NCBI GenBank assembly: GCA_905478325.1
Contig: CAJQIB010000008.1
Span: 124,001 to 188,000, forward strand
Direction: 5' to 3'
Source: an uncultured Flavobacteriales bacterium
GTDB taxonomy: Bacteria > Bacteroidota > Bacteroidia > Flavobacteriales_D > Sanyastnellaceae
Length of the DNA stretch: 64,000 nucleotides
The notes beneath the pieces are model-generated. The model made no database searches, was not told the DNA's origin, and saw nothing but the letters and a program-made list of their open reading frames with translations. The translations under genes and the position numbers were made by a program. This document shows, piece by piece, positions 8,106 to 16,455 of this stretch (position 1 is the stretch's first letter; every line of letters begins with the position of its first letter).

Positions 8106-9590
8106 TCAATCCAGTACCCAGCGTACAGTGACCCTCCGGTCCTGATGATCACGGCCCGAAGCAAACGCTGAGCCGAAGCCTGAGGCTTGCACGCGATCTT
8201 CAGGAACCCCTAACTGTGCCGCAACCCGCGCGACATGATGAGCCCGTTGCATGGACAAGTCTTGATTGTCACTGCTGACGCCATTTCCGTCTGTATGGCC
8301 CTCAATCAGAAGCTTTAGATTGTTCGGCCAATGCCCATCGAGGTTCTGATATGACTTGAGCCACTCGATGAATTCCTGCAGATCATTTCCGGCAAGGTTG
8401 GCGCGGCTTGACTCAAACCGTCCAACCCACATTTCGGAATCACCCCGCAACAAACTCTGGTCAATGTCAGAGGGACGGTTCAAAGCGCCCAAGGCATCCA
8501 ATGGAAGCAGGTCGAACACAAAGGCCTCACCACCCTCCAACCGGTAACTCCGGATATGATTCCATCCTGGCCATGGGGAGTCCAGGCAGCTCCCTATTTC
8601 ACATTGCTCATACACATGACAAACAGCGCCATCCGGAAGCGGGCTGCTTTTACGCGCATTGGCTTCGAACCGTACCTCGACAGCGGCATCGAGGGTTAAA
8701 GCACCGATTGCAATGCGCCCCACCTCATCCAATGCTCCTGAAAAAACGTGCTTTCCACCGCGCTCGCGGATGCTGACATCCAAGTTGAGCAGGGGTTCTC
8801 GTCGGTGCCGGATTTCCATTCCGAGTATGACAGCATCCGACGCACTAGGCTGCTGTGCTGGACCCATCCACCACAAGTCGACGCCACCACGACCAGCCAT
8901 GCGCACCGCAGAAACATAAAATCCTGAACCCGAAGCGCCCCCTCCTGGCACGGCGGTCAATTCATCCCCCACAGAATTGATCGAAGCAGGCAAGGGATTC
9001 GCTTTTAAAAATAAATCCGTCCGATTGGATCGGTATACATCGAATCCCCCTTGACCTCCGGGACGGTCCGACCCAAACAACAAGTCCCCGTCATAAAAAT
9101 TGGGAAAGACCTCATCATGAGGAGAGTTCAAGGCATCCAAGGCTCGAGGAATCGACCAATCTCCTCCTTCTCGTTGCGCCATGAAAAGATCAAATTGGCC
9201 ATCCTTCATCCACACGCTCAAAACCACAACGCCACGCTCTGCATCAATCGCAGCGTGCTGAATTTCACCCAAAGCATCCCAAGATGGAAAACGATTCGCC
9301 ATCAACTTGGTCGGATTTGGTGGAGCAAACTCACTCCACCCCATCAAGCGATTCGATGTGAAATCTTCTCGGTTCTCTAAAAACCAGCGCTTTCCACTTT
9401 CCAATCGTGCTGTTGGCGCCAAACGCCCAAAGTAAAGTTCCCGGCCATCCCAACCGATCAACACCTCATCCGAACGGGTATTGAGTTGCTCCAACGATTC
9501 TACACGCCACGTGGTATCCGCCAATTCAGATGCCATTCCCACATGCCAGAGCAAGACTGCCAAGAGGCTTAGGACGCAGCGCTTCCCCAT
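8106..9590 (-). CDS. OmpA-family outer-membrane protein with PD40-type repeats
   Basis: A 494-residue exported protein: signal peptide (LSLLAVLLWHVGMA), then beta-propeller-like PD40 segments (for example FYDGDLLFGSDRPGGQGGFDVYR around residues 165-190), and a C-terminal OmpA peptidoglycan-binding domain (about 410-494) with LLIEGHTDGNG, the SMQRAHHVA helix and the final DRRVTVRW strand. The order resembles PorE-type proteins, which anchor the type IX secretion or gliding machinery, but no TPR region or lipobox is seen. Its ATG overlaps the stop of the DUF3109 gene by one base (TAATG). Specific role unproven. Confidence 0.8.
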   Translation of the reverse strand: MGKRCVLSLLAVLLWHVGMASELADTTWRVESLEQLNTRSDEVLIGWDGRELYFGRLAPTARLESGKRWFLENREDFTSNRLMGWSEFAPPNPTKLMANRFPSWDALGEIQHAAIDAERGVVVLSVWMKDGQFDLFMAQREGGDWSIPRALDALNSPHDEVFPNFYDGDLLFGSDRPGGQGGFDVYRSNRTDLFLKANPLPASINSVGDELTAVPGGGASGSGFYVSAVRMAGRGGVDLWWMGPAQQPSASDAVILGMEIRHRREPLLNLDVSIRERGGKHVFSGALDEVGRIAIGALTLDAAVEVRFEANARKSSPLPDGAVCHVYEQCEIGSCLDSPWPGWNHIRSYRLEGGEAFVFDLLPLDALGALNRPSDIDQSLLRGDSEMWVGRFESSRANLAGNDLQEFIEWLKSYQNLDGHWPNNLKLLIEGHTDGNGVSSDNQDLSMQRAHHVARVAAQLGVPEDRVQASGFGSAFASGRDHQDRRVTVRWVLD

Positions 9591-10186
9591 TACTGTGAAG
9601 AGCGTTTAGAACGGCCCGACTGTTTCCATACTTGCCAAACAGCAACTGCTTCATCATACCAAGCGGATCCAAAACGCCGCACCAAGGACGTTTTACAAAA
9701 CTCCAAAACCGTCACATTGGATGAGGCCCCACATGTCCTGGCTCCTTCACAGATGTCCCAGCGGTGGACATTGACGGCCGTATAGTCATGCAACTCCTTC
9801 AATCTTACTGGATAAAGGTGGCATGAGATGGGCTTTTGCCAGTCTGATTCTCCTCGTTGGTATGCCTGCTCAAACGCACACTTCGCCGTGCCATTTTTAT
9901 CAAAGGTAGCATACACGCATTCTTGCCCATTGATAATCGGTGTCACCAGATCGCCATCCGTGTCTACGACGAACAATCCCGTTTGATCAATGACTTCCAA
10001 TGCTTCCTCCCTCAAATGCGGGCGAATCACATCAAAGACATCTTCTATGCGTTGCAATTCATCTTCCGTCAAGGGGGCTCCACTTTCTCCTTTCACACAA
10101 CAAGCCCCTTTGCACTTCGATAAATCGCAAGCGAACAGTTCATCAAACACGTCTTCCGAAACCAGAGCTTCTCCGATGGCAATCAT
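9590..10186 (-). CDS. DUF3109 family cysteine-rich protein
   Basis: A 198-residue cytosolic protein of unknown function with conserved cysteines, notably CDLSKCKGACCVKGESGAPL near the N-terminus and later QECVYATFD, CAFEQAY, CHLYPVR and CEGA; such a pattern suggests a metal or iron-sulfur site, as in YkgJ-like proteins. The ATG at 10186 (MIAIGEALVSEDVFDE) matches the usual family start and lies 5 bases after a -7 box; the in-frame ATG at 10258 would add 24 unconserved residues and overlap the divergent gene's start codon. Heads a two-gene operon with the OmpA protein. Confidence 0.8.
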   Translation of the reverse strand: MIAIGEALVSEDVFDELFACDLSKCKGACCVKGESGAPLTEDELQRIEDVFDVIRPHLREEALEVIDQTGLFVVDTDGDLVTPIINGQECVYATFDKNGTAKCAFEQAYQRGESDWQKPISCHLYPVRLKELHDYTAVNVHRWDICEGARTCGASSNVTVLEFCKTSLVRRFGSAWYDEAVAVWQVWKQSGRSKRSSQ

Positions 10187-10191
10187 GCGCA

Positions 10192-10199
10192 CGAAATTA
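10192..10199 (-). promoter_or_regulatory. DUF3109 -7 promoter box TAATTTCG
   Basis: TAnnTTCG ending 5 bases before the ATG at 10186. This decides the start. It is divergent from the box at 10244. Confidence 0.6.
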
Positions 10200-10243
10200 G
10201 GCAGGACAGACCGGAAGACCTCGTTTCCCCGCTCGCTAAGGGT

Positions 10244-10251
10244 TAAATTTG
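10244..10251 (+). promoter_or_regulatory. Radical SAM gene -7 promoter box TAAATTTG
   Basis: Perfect TAnnTTTG ending 5 bases before the ATG at 10257; predicts a leaderless mRNA and decides the start. Confidence 0.7.
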
Positions 10252-10256
10252 TAAAC

Positions 10257-11306
10257 ATGGCACTGGGATGGCAGCATAAGACAAGGACGTTAAGAGATCG
10301 CTACGCGCGGATCCGTCCTTTGAACGCGAAGCGTTTGAAGAATCTTGTTGCCTTACATGCGGGCTACCGAAAAGCACAGAACGGAGACCAATTCGCTCAA
10401 AATGCCATGCCCATGAGCCTGAGTATTGAGCCAACAACCTCGTGCAACTTGCGCTGTCCAGAGTGTCCATCTGGCTTGCGTTCATTCTCTCGTCCAACGG
10501 GCATGCTCGAACCCGAGCAGCTCGATCGCTTGCTTCAAGAAATCGGGGGATACCTGGTTTATGCGAATCTTTACTTCCAAGGCGAGCCGTACTTGCATCC
10601 TGCAATGGATCATCTCGTGGCGCTCTGCAAGCAACACGGCATTTACACATCCACCTCTACCAACGCTCATTTCTTGCGCCCTGAGCGCGCTGAAGCCATT
10701 GTTGCTTCGGGATTGGACCGCTTGATCATTAGCATTGACGGAATGACGCAGGAAACCTACAGTTCCTATCGAATTGGAGGAGAATTGGATAAGGTCCTCG
10801 AAGGAACACAAAACGTGTTGGATGCACGGCGCAAATCAAAAGGCGCGAAGACTCCGCACATTGTATGGCAATTTCTCGTCGTCGGTCCGAATGAACACGA
10901 AGTTCCAGAAATTCGAAAAATGGCGCGGGCAAGCGGCGTGGATGAGTTGGTCATCAAAACGGCACAACTCGACGAACCGCACGATGCCCACCCACTGCTC
11001 ACTTCAGACCCGAAATTGAGACGTTATGATCGTCAATCCAATGGGATTTGGAAGCTTCGCAACGCGCTCAATGATGAATGTTGGCGCATGTGGCAGGGCT
11101 GTGTCATGACGTGGGATGGGAAAGTGGTTCCGTGTTGTTTTGATAAGGATGCAGAGCATGCCATGGGACAAGTTGGACCCCAAAGCTTTGAAGAAATCTG
11201 GTTCTCTGAAGGCTACCAAGCTTTCCGTCAGCAAATTTTCACAGACCGTTCGTCGATTGAAATGTGTCGAAACTGCACCGAGGGAACGGCTGTTTACGCG
11301 GGGTAA
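10257..11306 (+). CDS. Radical SAM protein with SPASM domain
   Basis: A 349-residue radical S-adenosylmethionine enzyme. The [4Fe-4S] motif CNLRCPEC sits at Cys63, Cys67 and Cys70, followed by a TIM-barrel-like body (LYFQGEPYLHP, STNAHFLRPE, LIISIDGMTQETY). The C-terminal SPASM region has CWRMWQGCVMTWDGKVVPCC and MCRNC for auxiliary clusters. SPASM enzymes often modify peptides or mature other enzymes, but no candidate substrate peptide is encoded beside it, and the target is unknown. It is transcribed away from DUF3109, with 70 bases between start codons. Confidence 0.85.
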   Translation: MALGWQHKTRTLRDRYARIRPLNAKRLKNLVALHAGYRKAQNGDQFAQNAMPMSLSIEPTTSCNLRCPECPSGLRSFSRPTGMLEPEQLDRLLQEIGGYLVYANLYFQGEPYLHPAMDHLVALCKQHGIYTSTSTNAHFLRPERAEAIVASGLDRLIISIDGMTQETYSSYRIGGELDKVLEGTQNVLDARRKSKGAKTPHIVWQFLVVGPNEHEVPEIRKMARASGVDELVIKTAQLDEPHDAHPLLTSDPKLRRYDRQSNGIWKLRNALNDECWRMWQGCVMTWDGKVVPCCFDKDAEHAMGQVGPQSFEEIWFSEGYQAFRQQIFTDRSSIEMCRNCTEGTAVYAG

Positions 11307-11330
11307 AAGACGTTTTTTACGCACATCCAC

Positions 11331-11338
11331 TACCTTGG
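11331..11338 (+). promoter_or_regulatory. -7-like box TACCTTGG before the second UPF0104 gene
   Basis: One mismatch from TAnnTTTG, ending 4 bases before the ATG at 11343. Confidence 0.5.
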
Positions 11339-11342
11339 AGTC

Positions 11343-12434
11343 ATGACGGAGAAATCCCCGATTCGTTCCCACTTCTCTTGGTACAAATGGGCCATCCCTG
11401 TTCTTCTCGGAACCGGAGCTGCATTGGGCATGCTGTGGTGGAGCCTTGACCAGTCAGTCGTCGATCCGGCCACGCAACAAACGACCACCTCACGGGCGTT
11501 GCTTACGTCATTCGAATGGACAGGACGCGCCTCCTGGGCCTTGCTCGCTGTATTGGGGTGCATTGCCTTGCGTGACTTCGCCTACATTCTCAGACTACGC
11601 ATCCTGTCATTCAGACAATTTAGTTGGAAGCAGTCCTTTGATCACATCATGCTTTGGGAGTTGGCCTCAGCCCTCACGCCATCGGTTGTTGGTGGATCTG
11701 CCATTGCCATCTTAGTGTTGAAGCGTGGAGGCATGAGCGGCGGTCAAAGTGTTGCAACCGTTTTTGTAACGGCCATGTTGGATGAGTTGTTTTACCTCAT
11801 TGCAGTGCCCGTCATCTTGCTCCTCAGTTTGAGCACAGGCTACTTTGTATTTCCGCAAATCCAGGATAGCACATTTGGCGATTCAATTCCGTGGCTATTT
11901 GCCCTAGCCTATGCCTTTATCGCTGTCCTCACGGCCATCATTTTCACAGGCATACTGCGCTACCCCGAGCGGACTCATCACTGGTTAAATCGTGTTTCAA
12001 ACTGGAATCTCCTGTCGCGTTGGGGTGCAGGATTGAGACGTTGGAGTGCTGATTTGTTGCAGGCCTCTCACAGCATGCGCAGTCGACCTCGTGTATTTTG
12101 GAGCAAGGCATTCGGAGCAACGATCCTCAGCTGGTCCGCACGATTCCTGACCTTGAACATGATCCTGCTGTTCTTTTTCGAAACAATCCCTCATGCCGCT
12201 GTGCTCGCAAGACAACTGATCCTGTGGCTCGTCATGACGATCAGCCCAACACCGGGCTCTTCGGGATTCGCTGAAGTGGCGCTTCCCGCATTTTTAGGGG
12301 ACCTTATTGGCTTTGGATACCTCGCAGTTGTTGCCATTATTTGGAGATTTGCGACCTATTTCCTGTACCTCTTCATCGGTGCTTGGGTTCTCCCTCGGTG
12401 GCTTTCAAAGACCTCAAGTACCATCCAAACGTAG
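11343..12434 (+). CDS. UPF0104 / lysylphosphatidylglycerol-synthase-type membrane protein (second copy)
   Basis: A 363-residue integral membrane protein with about eight hydrophobic stretches and the family loops LWELASALTPSVVGGSAIAI and MTISPTPGSSGFAEVALP, the latter equivalent to the glycine/proline loop of the paralogue at 6684. Sequence similarity between the two copies is low, so they are not a recent duplication. It has no synthetase domain. It follows the radical SAM gene by 36 bases but has its own -7-like box. Substrate unknown. Confidence 0.8.
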   Translation: MTEKSPIRSHFSWYKWAIPVLLGTGAALGMLWWSLDQSVVDPATQQTTTSRALLTSFEWTGRASWALLAVLGCIALRDFAYILRLRILSFRQFSWKQSFDHIMLWELASALTPSVVGGSAIAILVLKRGGMSGGQSVATVFVTAMLDELFYLIAVPVILLLSLSTGYFVFPQIQDSTFGDSIPWLFALAYAFIAVLTAIIFTGILRYPERTHHWLNRVSNWNLLSRWGAGLRRWSADLLQASHSMRSRPRVFWSKAFGATILSWSARFLTLNMILLFFFETIPHAAVLARQLILWLVMTISPTPGSSGFAEVALPAFLGDLIGFGYLAVVAIIWRFATYFLYLFIGAWVLPRWLSKTSSTIQT

Positions 12435-12472
12435 TTTCTCGCTCTGCATTCTGCTCCCCACCTTCCTCCCCT

Positions 12473-12480
12473 TACCTTTG
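12473..12480 (+). promoter_or_regulatory. -7 promoter box TACCTTTG of the cystathionine gene
   Basis: Perfect TAnnTTTG ending 6 bases before the ATG at 12487. Confidence 0.7.
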
Positions 12481-12486
12481 AATCGT

Positions 12487-13656
12487 ATGAAAAAAGATTC
12501 CCCTATTGGTAAAGGCACCTTGGCAGTTCATGCTGGTGTGCAGCCGGACCCCTCAACCGGAGCGATTATGACTCCGATCTTTCAAACCTCAACCTACGTC
12601 CAAGAAGCAGTTGGAGTGCACAAGGGTTGGGAGTACTCAAGAAGCAGCAACCCAACACGTGCCGCTCTTGAACAGGCCTTAGCAGAATTGGAGCACGGCT
12701 CGTTTGGCTTGGCATTTGCCTCGGGATTGGCCGCCATCGACGCGATTCTCAAAACCCTTAAGCCTGGTGACGAAGTCATCACTGGACAAGATCTGTATGG
12801 CGGAACAGCCCGTCTCTTTCGGACGAATTACGCTCCGATGGGCATTACCGTGCATTTTGTGGACACGCAACAACCTCATCTCGTTGAGGCTAAAATGAAC
12901 GAAAAGACCCGATTGGTCTGGTTGGAAAGCCCTACAAATCCGTTGATGCAAATCACGGACATCGCCGCCATTGCTGCATTGACAAAACCCCGCGGAATCT
13001 GGCTTGCCGTCGACAACACCTTCGCCTCCCCCATGTTGCAGAGACCTCTTGAACATGGAGCAGACATCGTCATGCACTCAGTCACCAAGTATCTCGGAGG
13101 TCACAGTGATGTGGTCATGGGAGCATTGGTCACCCAAGATGCTGAAATCGACCACGCTTTGCGGACCATCCAAAACAACTGTGGCGCCATTGCGCAGCCA
13201 TTTGACTCGTTCTTGGTTTTGCGCGGACTCAAAACATTGCACCTCCGCATTGAACGGCATTGTGCCAATGGGCGCAAAATTGCACATTGGCTCAAAGCAC
13301 ATGACGGTGTAGGTAAGGTATACTGGCCTGGATTTGAAGACCATCCAGGACATGCCATAGCCGCAAAACAAATGGATGATTTTGGAGGCATGATTGCGTT
13401 TGAAATTGCAAGCAACGATTTGGATCAAGCCAAAAACCTAGCCGCTTCTACGAAACTCTTTGCCTTGGCCGAGTCCCTCGGTGGTGTAGAGTCCTTGATT
13501 GAACATCCAGCGGCAATGACCCATGCGAGTATCCCGGCTGAAGACCGAGATAAACTGGGTATTTCTGACGGCTTTATCCGCATCAGTGTGGGTGTAGAAG
13601 ACCCCCAAGACTTGATTGCTGACCTCGAGCAAGCGTTCGAAAAAGCAGGCATCTGA
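12487..13656 (+). CDS. Cystathionine gamma-synthase / gamma-lyase family PLP enzyme
   Basis: A 389-residue Cys/Met-metabolism PLP enzyme. It shows YSRSSNPTR (phosphate-binding Tyr and Arg), SGLAAIDA, the aspartate of AVDNTFASP that pairs with the pyridine nitrogen, and the PLP lysine in SVTKYLGGHSD. These residues cannot separate metB (cystathionine from acylhomoserine and cysteine) from gamma-lyase (cysteine from cystathionine), so no symbol is given. The start at 12487 directly follows the -7 box; an in-frame ATG at 12307 lies within the previous gene. The kmo gene follows 3 bases later, so the two are co-transcribed. Confidence 0.9.
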   Translation: MKKDSPIGKGTLAVHAGVQPDPSTGAIMTPIFQTSTYVQEAVGVHKGWEYSRSSNPTRAALEQALAELEHGSFGLAFASGLAAIDAILKTLKPGDEVITGQDLYGGTARLFRTNYAPMGITVHFVDTQQPHLVEAKMNEKTRLVWLESPTNPLMQITDIAAIAALTKPRGIWLAVDNTFASPMLQRPLEHGADIVMHSVTKYLGGHSDVVMGALVTQDAEIDHALRTIQNNCGAIAQPFDSFLVLRGLKTLHLRIERHCANGRKIAHWLKAHDGVGKVYWPGFEDHPGHAIAAKQMDDFGGMIAFEIASNDLDQAKNLAASTKLFALAESLGGVESLIEHPAAMTHASIPAEDRDKLGISDGFIRISVGVEDPQDLIADLEQAFEKAGI

Positions 13657-13659
13657 ACC

Positions 13660-15072
13660 ATGACCGATGTTTCAATGAACGCCAAAAAGTCGGAGCACAT
13701 GGTGGTGGTGGGTGCTGGGTTAGTCGGCAGTTTATGGGCGCTGATGTTGGCCCAACGCGGTCATCGTGTTGATGTGTATGAGCGCAGACCGGATCCTCGA
13801 ACAGGTTCTGTAAAAGGCGGTCGAAGTATCAACTTGGCGCTCAGTGACCGCGGATGGCGTGCACTGGAAAAAGCTGGGATTGCGCAAAAAGTCCGTCAAA
13901 TCGCTCTTCCCATTGAAGGCCGACTCATGCACGCGCAGGACGGCGCGTTGACCTTTCAGCGATATGGCTTGCCCGAAGCCACGGGGTTGCATGGAGATCC
14001 TCAATGCATTTACTCCGTTTCGCGCGCGAACTTAAACCGCCTTCTCGTGGAGGCCGCCGAAGCGCATGCCGGTGTTGCATTTCATTTTGGACACAAATGT
14101 GCGGATGTAGACTTGTCGAAGAATGTGCTGGAACTCGAGTCGCCTGAGGGCAGCTCGGTGTTGGTCCAATACGACCGTCTATTTGGAACCGACGGTGCGT
14201 TCAGCGCCGTGCGCAATCGTCTCACACGTACGGACCGCTTTGATTTCGAGCAACGCTATTTGGAGCACGGCTACAAGGAGGTAGCGATGCAGCCAGATGC
14301 GCTTGGAGCGTTTAAAATGCAAAAGGACGCGTTGCACATTTGGCCCCGTGGAGAGTTCATGCTCATGGCTTTGCCCAATCCTGATGGGACCTTTACGTGC
14401 ACCTTGTTTGCGCCTTACGCAGGAGCCAATGGGTTGGACCAACTCGTAGACCCCGCAGACGCCTTGGTTTATTTCGAGAAAAACTTCCCCGACGTAGTGC
14501 CCTTGATTCCGGACCTGACAGCACAATGGGCCACCAATCCCGTGAGCTCATTGGTCATGACCCGATGCTACCCGTGGCACCACGGTGACAACGTCTGTCT
14601 GATGGGAGACGCTGCCCACGCCATTGTCCCTTTTTATGGACAAGGGATGAACAGCGGCATGGAAGATTGCAGCATTTTGAGTGAATTGCTCGATGCGATG
14701 GACTCTCCTCAAGATTGGGATCAAACGCTCTCAGCGTATACCGCGGCGCGCAAGCCAGCAGGAGATGCCATCTTGGAGTTGGCCCTGAGGAATTACATCG
14801 AAATGCGCGACAAAACAGGAGACCCTCAGTTTCTCTTGCAAAAACGCATAGAAGCCAAACTGGCCAAAACGTTCCCTGGTCGTTGGTTGCCATTGTATTC
14901 TCAAGTCACCTTCAGCCATACCCCTTATCAGGAGGCTCTTGCCGCCGGGGTCATACAAGATCGTGTCATGGCGGAGATCTTGGCCAAGCCAGACATCGAA
15001 GAAACGTGGGACAGCGACGCCGTGGCTGAATCCGCAATAAACGCTTTAGAACACTTACAGAAATCCGCCTGA
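13660..15072 (+). CDS. kmo: Kynurenine 3-monooxygenase
   Basis: FAD- and NADPH-dependent hydroxylation of L-kynurenine to 3-hydroxykynurenine, part of tryptophan breakdown and of NAD synthesis from tryptophan in many Bacteroidota. The 470-residue protein has the FAD motif VVVGAGLVGSLWALMLAQRG, the kynurenine-hydroxylase signature KGGRSINLALSDRGW, the second FAD motif LMGDAAHAIVPFYGQGMN, and a C-terminal helical segment. The other pathway genes (kynurenine formamidase, kynureninase, haaO) are not in this window. It abuts the cystathionine gene and shares TGATG with the next gene. Confidence 0.93.
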   Translation: MTDVSMNAKKSEHMVVVGAGLVGSLWALMLAQRGHRVDVYERRPDPRTGSVKGGRSINLALSDRGWRALEKAGIAQKVRQIALPIEGRLMHAQDGALTFQRYGLPEATGLHGDPQCIYSVSRANLNRLLVEAAEAHAGVAFHFGHKCADVDLSKNVLELESPEGSSVLVQYDRLFGTDGAFSAVRNRLTRTDRFDFEQRYLEHGYKEVAMQPDALGAFKMQKDALHIWPRGEFMLMALPNPDGTFTCTLFAPYAGANGLDQLVDPADALVYFEKNFPDVVPLIPDLTAQWATNPVSSLVMTRCYPWHHGDNVCLMGDAAHAIVPFYGQGMNSGMEDCSILSELLDAMDSPQDWDQTLSAYTAARKPAGDAILELALRNYIEMRDKTGDPQFLLQKRIEAKLAKTFPGRWLPLYSQVTFSHTPYQEALAAGVIQDRVMAEILAKPDIEETWDSDAVAESAINALEHLQKSA

Positions 15073-15947
15073 TGCGCTGGCTAATCCTGTTTATAGGGGT
15101 GCTGGTCTCAGGGGTACTTTGTGCGCAATCAACGGATCTATTCGACCGCAACGAAAGAAGCCACCTCGGTCATGGATGGTCCTGGAAATTGGGTGGGCAT
15201 TTGCTCGACGCGGCTCCTTCTTCATCGCCAAGTCAATGGCTGACGTCCAATCCAAACGGCAACTTAGACACCTTGCATGTTGGCACATGGTCCCATGCCG
15301 GCGCTGGATCTGTTTTGGTCGGAATTGGCCACTGGTGGACTGTCAAAGAACCGATTCTTTGGGATCGATGGAGCATCGAGTTGGGGGGGGTCCGACATGC
15401 TGCGAATTCAGAATTTATAGGACGTGTTGCAGGAAACTCCCCGGGGGCTCCGATGGTCGCAGACACACTCATGGATCGAGGAGAATCGGTGTTTACGTTG
15501 CAAACGGCACTTCAAGTCCATCGCGCCATTGAGATCATGCCCGACTTCTTTTTGGATGCGCACATCGGAATCGGCTGGAACCGCGAGTTCGGATTGGAAA
15601 CTTCCCGTGTCGGAGCGGATTCTTTATTTTTGCCCCTGCCCGATCCTTCAGACTGGCGCTTGGCATTTGAAGGGGGATTGGGGTTGGGCGTTCGGACACA
15701 ATCGGGACGATTTCTTCGACTACTCGTCAATACCGATTTAGTTCAATTGGAACCGACTGCCCTCCAAGGAGGAGGTGCTTGGGATTGGATGGAAGGCAGT
15801 TACAGACCTTGGCAATTCAGCATTTCATGGGATTTGCTCAAAAAGCGTCCGGCAGCTTCATGTGTCGGTGCTCCGGATGGCCAACCTGGAAGAGATTTGT
15901 TTGGCCCCAAAATGCGCAAGAAAATGCGCTGGTCTCGAGGGAATTGA
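15072..15947 (+). CDS. Secreted protein of unknown function
   Basis: A 291-residue protein that I do not recognise. It starts with a clear signal peptide (LILFIGVLVSGVLCAQ), then alternates glycine and aromatic residues in strand-like stretches (WSWKLGGHLL, VLVGIGHWWTV, WSIELGGVRH, LAFEGGLGLGVRT, WQFSISWDLL). That pattern would suit a small outer-membrane beta-barrel of the kind often found in Bacteroidota. A basic tail of about 40 residues follows the last strand. The start codon shares one base with the kmo stop (TGATG), so it is co-translated with kmo, although a functional link is not obvious. Confidence 0.65.
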   Translation: MRWLILFIGVLVSGVLCAQSTDLFDRNERSHLGHGWSWKLGGHLLDAAPSSSPSQWLTSNPNGNLDTLHVGTWSHAGAGSVLVGIGHWWTVKEPILWDRWSIELGGVRHAANSEFIGRVAGNSPGAPMVADTLMDRGESVFTLQTALQVHRAIEIMPDFFLDAHIGIGWNREFGLETSRVGADSLFLPLPDPSDWRLAFEGGLGLGVRTQSGRFLRLLVNTDLVQLEPTALQGGGAWDWMEGSYRPWQFSISWDLLKKRPAASCVGAPDGQPGRDLFGPKMRKKMRWSRGN

Positions 15948-15948
15948 C

Positions 15949-16347
15949 TCAAGCGGAATCCGCACACAATTCAATCAATACCTTATTGGCATCAGCAGGA
16001 TGTAAAAAAGCAATGGTCTTATTGTCGGCCCCTGATTTCGGTCCTGAAATGATCCTGTAGCCCAATTCTTTCAACCGCTTCAACTCCGCATCCAAATCAT
16101 CCACATGAAAGGCAACATGGTGCAATCCTTCGCCTCTCTTTTCAATGTGGCGCGCAATGGGACCATCTTCAGTCGTGGACTCCAGGAGCTCAACTTTGCT
16201 TTCTCCCGCTTGAAAAAAGCTCACTTGGACCGACTCATCATCAACAGATTCCTTCTTGAAAGGTCCTACGCCCAGCACGTCGGTGAAAACCTTTTCAGCT
16301 TCGTGTAAATCCCGAACGGCAATTCCTATGTGATCGATGCGCTTCAT
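15949..16347 (-). CDS. mce: Methylmalonyl-CoA epimerase
   Basis: Interconverts the (2R) and (2S) forms of methylmalonyl-CoA in propionyl-CoA/succinyl-CoA exchange. The 132-residue protein is a single vicinal-oxygen-chelate fold: MKRIDHIGIAVRDL with the first metal His, KVELLES, EGLHHVAFHVDDL, and LHPADANKVLIELC with the last ligand Glu. The start at 16347 (MKRIDH) is the family start; 40 extra in-frame residues upstream have no similarity. It converges on the secreted-protein gene with a single base between stops. Confidence 0.93.
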   Translation of the reverse strand: MKRIDHIGIAVRDLHEAEKVFTDVLGVGPFKKESVDDESVQVSFFQAGESKVELLESTTEDGPIARHIEKRGEGLHHVAFHVDDLDAELKRLKELGYRIISGPKSGADNKTIAFLHPADANKVLIELCADSA

Positions 16348-16368
16348 GCTTGCTAACCTGCGGTTTCT

Positions 16369-16376
16369 CAAATGTA
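16369..16376 (-). promoter_or_regulatory. mce -7 promoter box TACATTTG
   Basis: Perfect TAnnTTTG, 21 bases before the mce ATG at 16347. It rules out the longer reading frame starting at 16467. Confidence 0.6.
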
Positions 16377-16443
16377 AAGCGATTTTAGAGGACGCACACA
16401 TGCGTGACCCCGTCGAAGCACACCAAATCCTACCGCTCCTTGC

Positions 16444-16451
16444 TACCTTCG
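16444..16451 (+). promoter_or_regulatory. SDR gene -7 promoter box TACCTTCG
   Basis: TAnnTTCG ending 4 bases before the ATG at 16456; divergent from the mce promoter. Confidence 0.65.
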
Positions 16452-16455
16452 CAGC

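Noticed and set aside
10256-10259. CATG at which plus and minus start codons would overlap head to head
   Set aside because: The minus gene more likely starts at 10186 (MIAIGEALVSED), the usual family start, directly after its own -7 box.
10257-11306. Radical SAM/SPASM gene considered as a RiPP maturase with a nearby precursor
   Set aside because: No small conserved or leader-like reading frame was found within about 1 kb; neighbours are a membrane protein and DUF3109.
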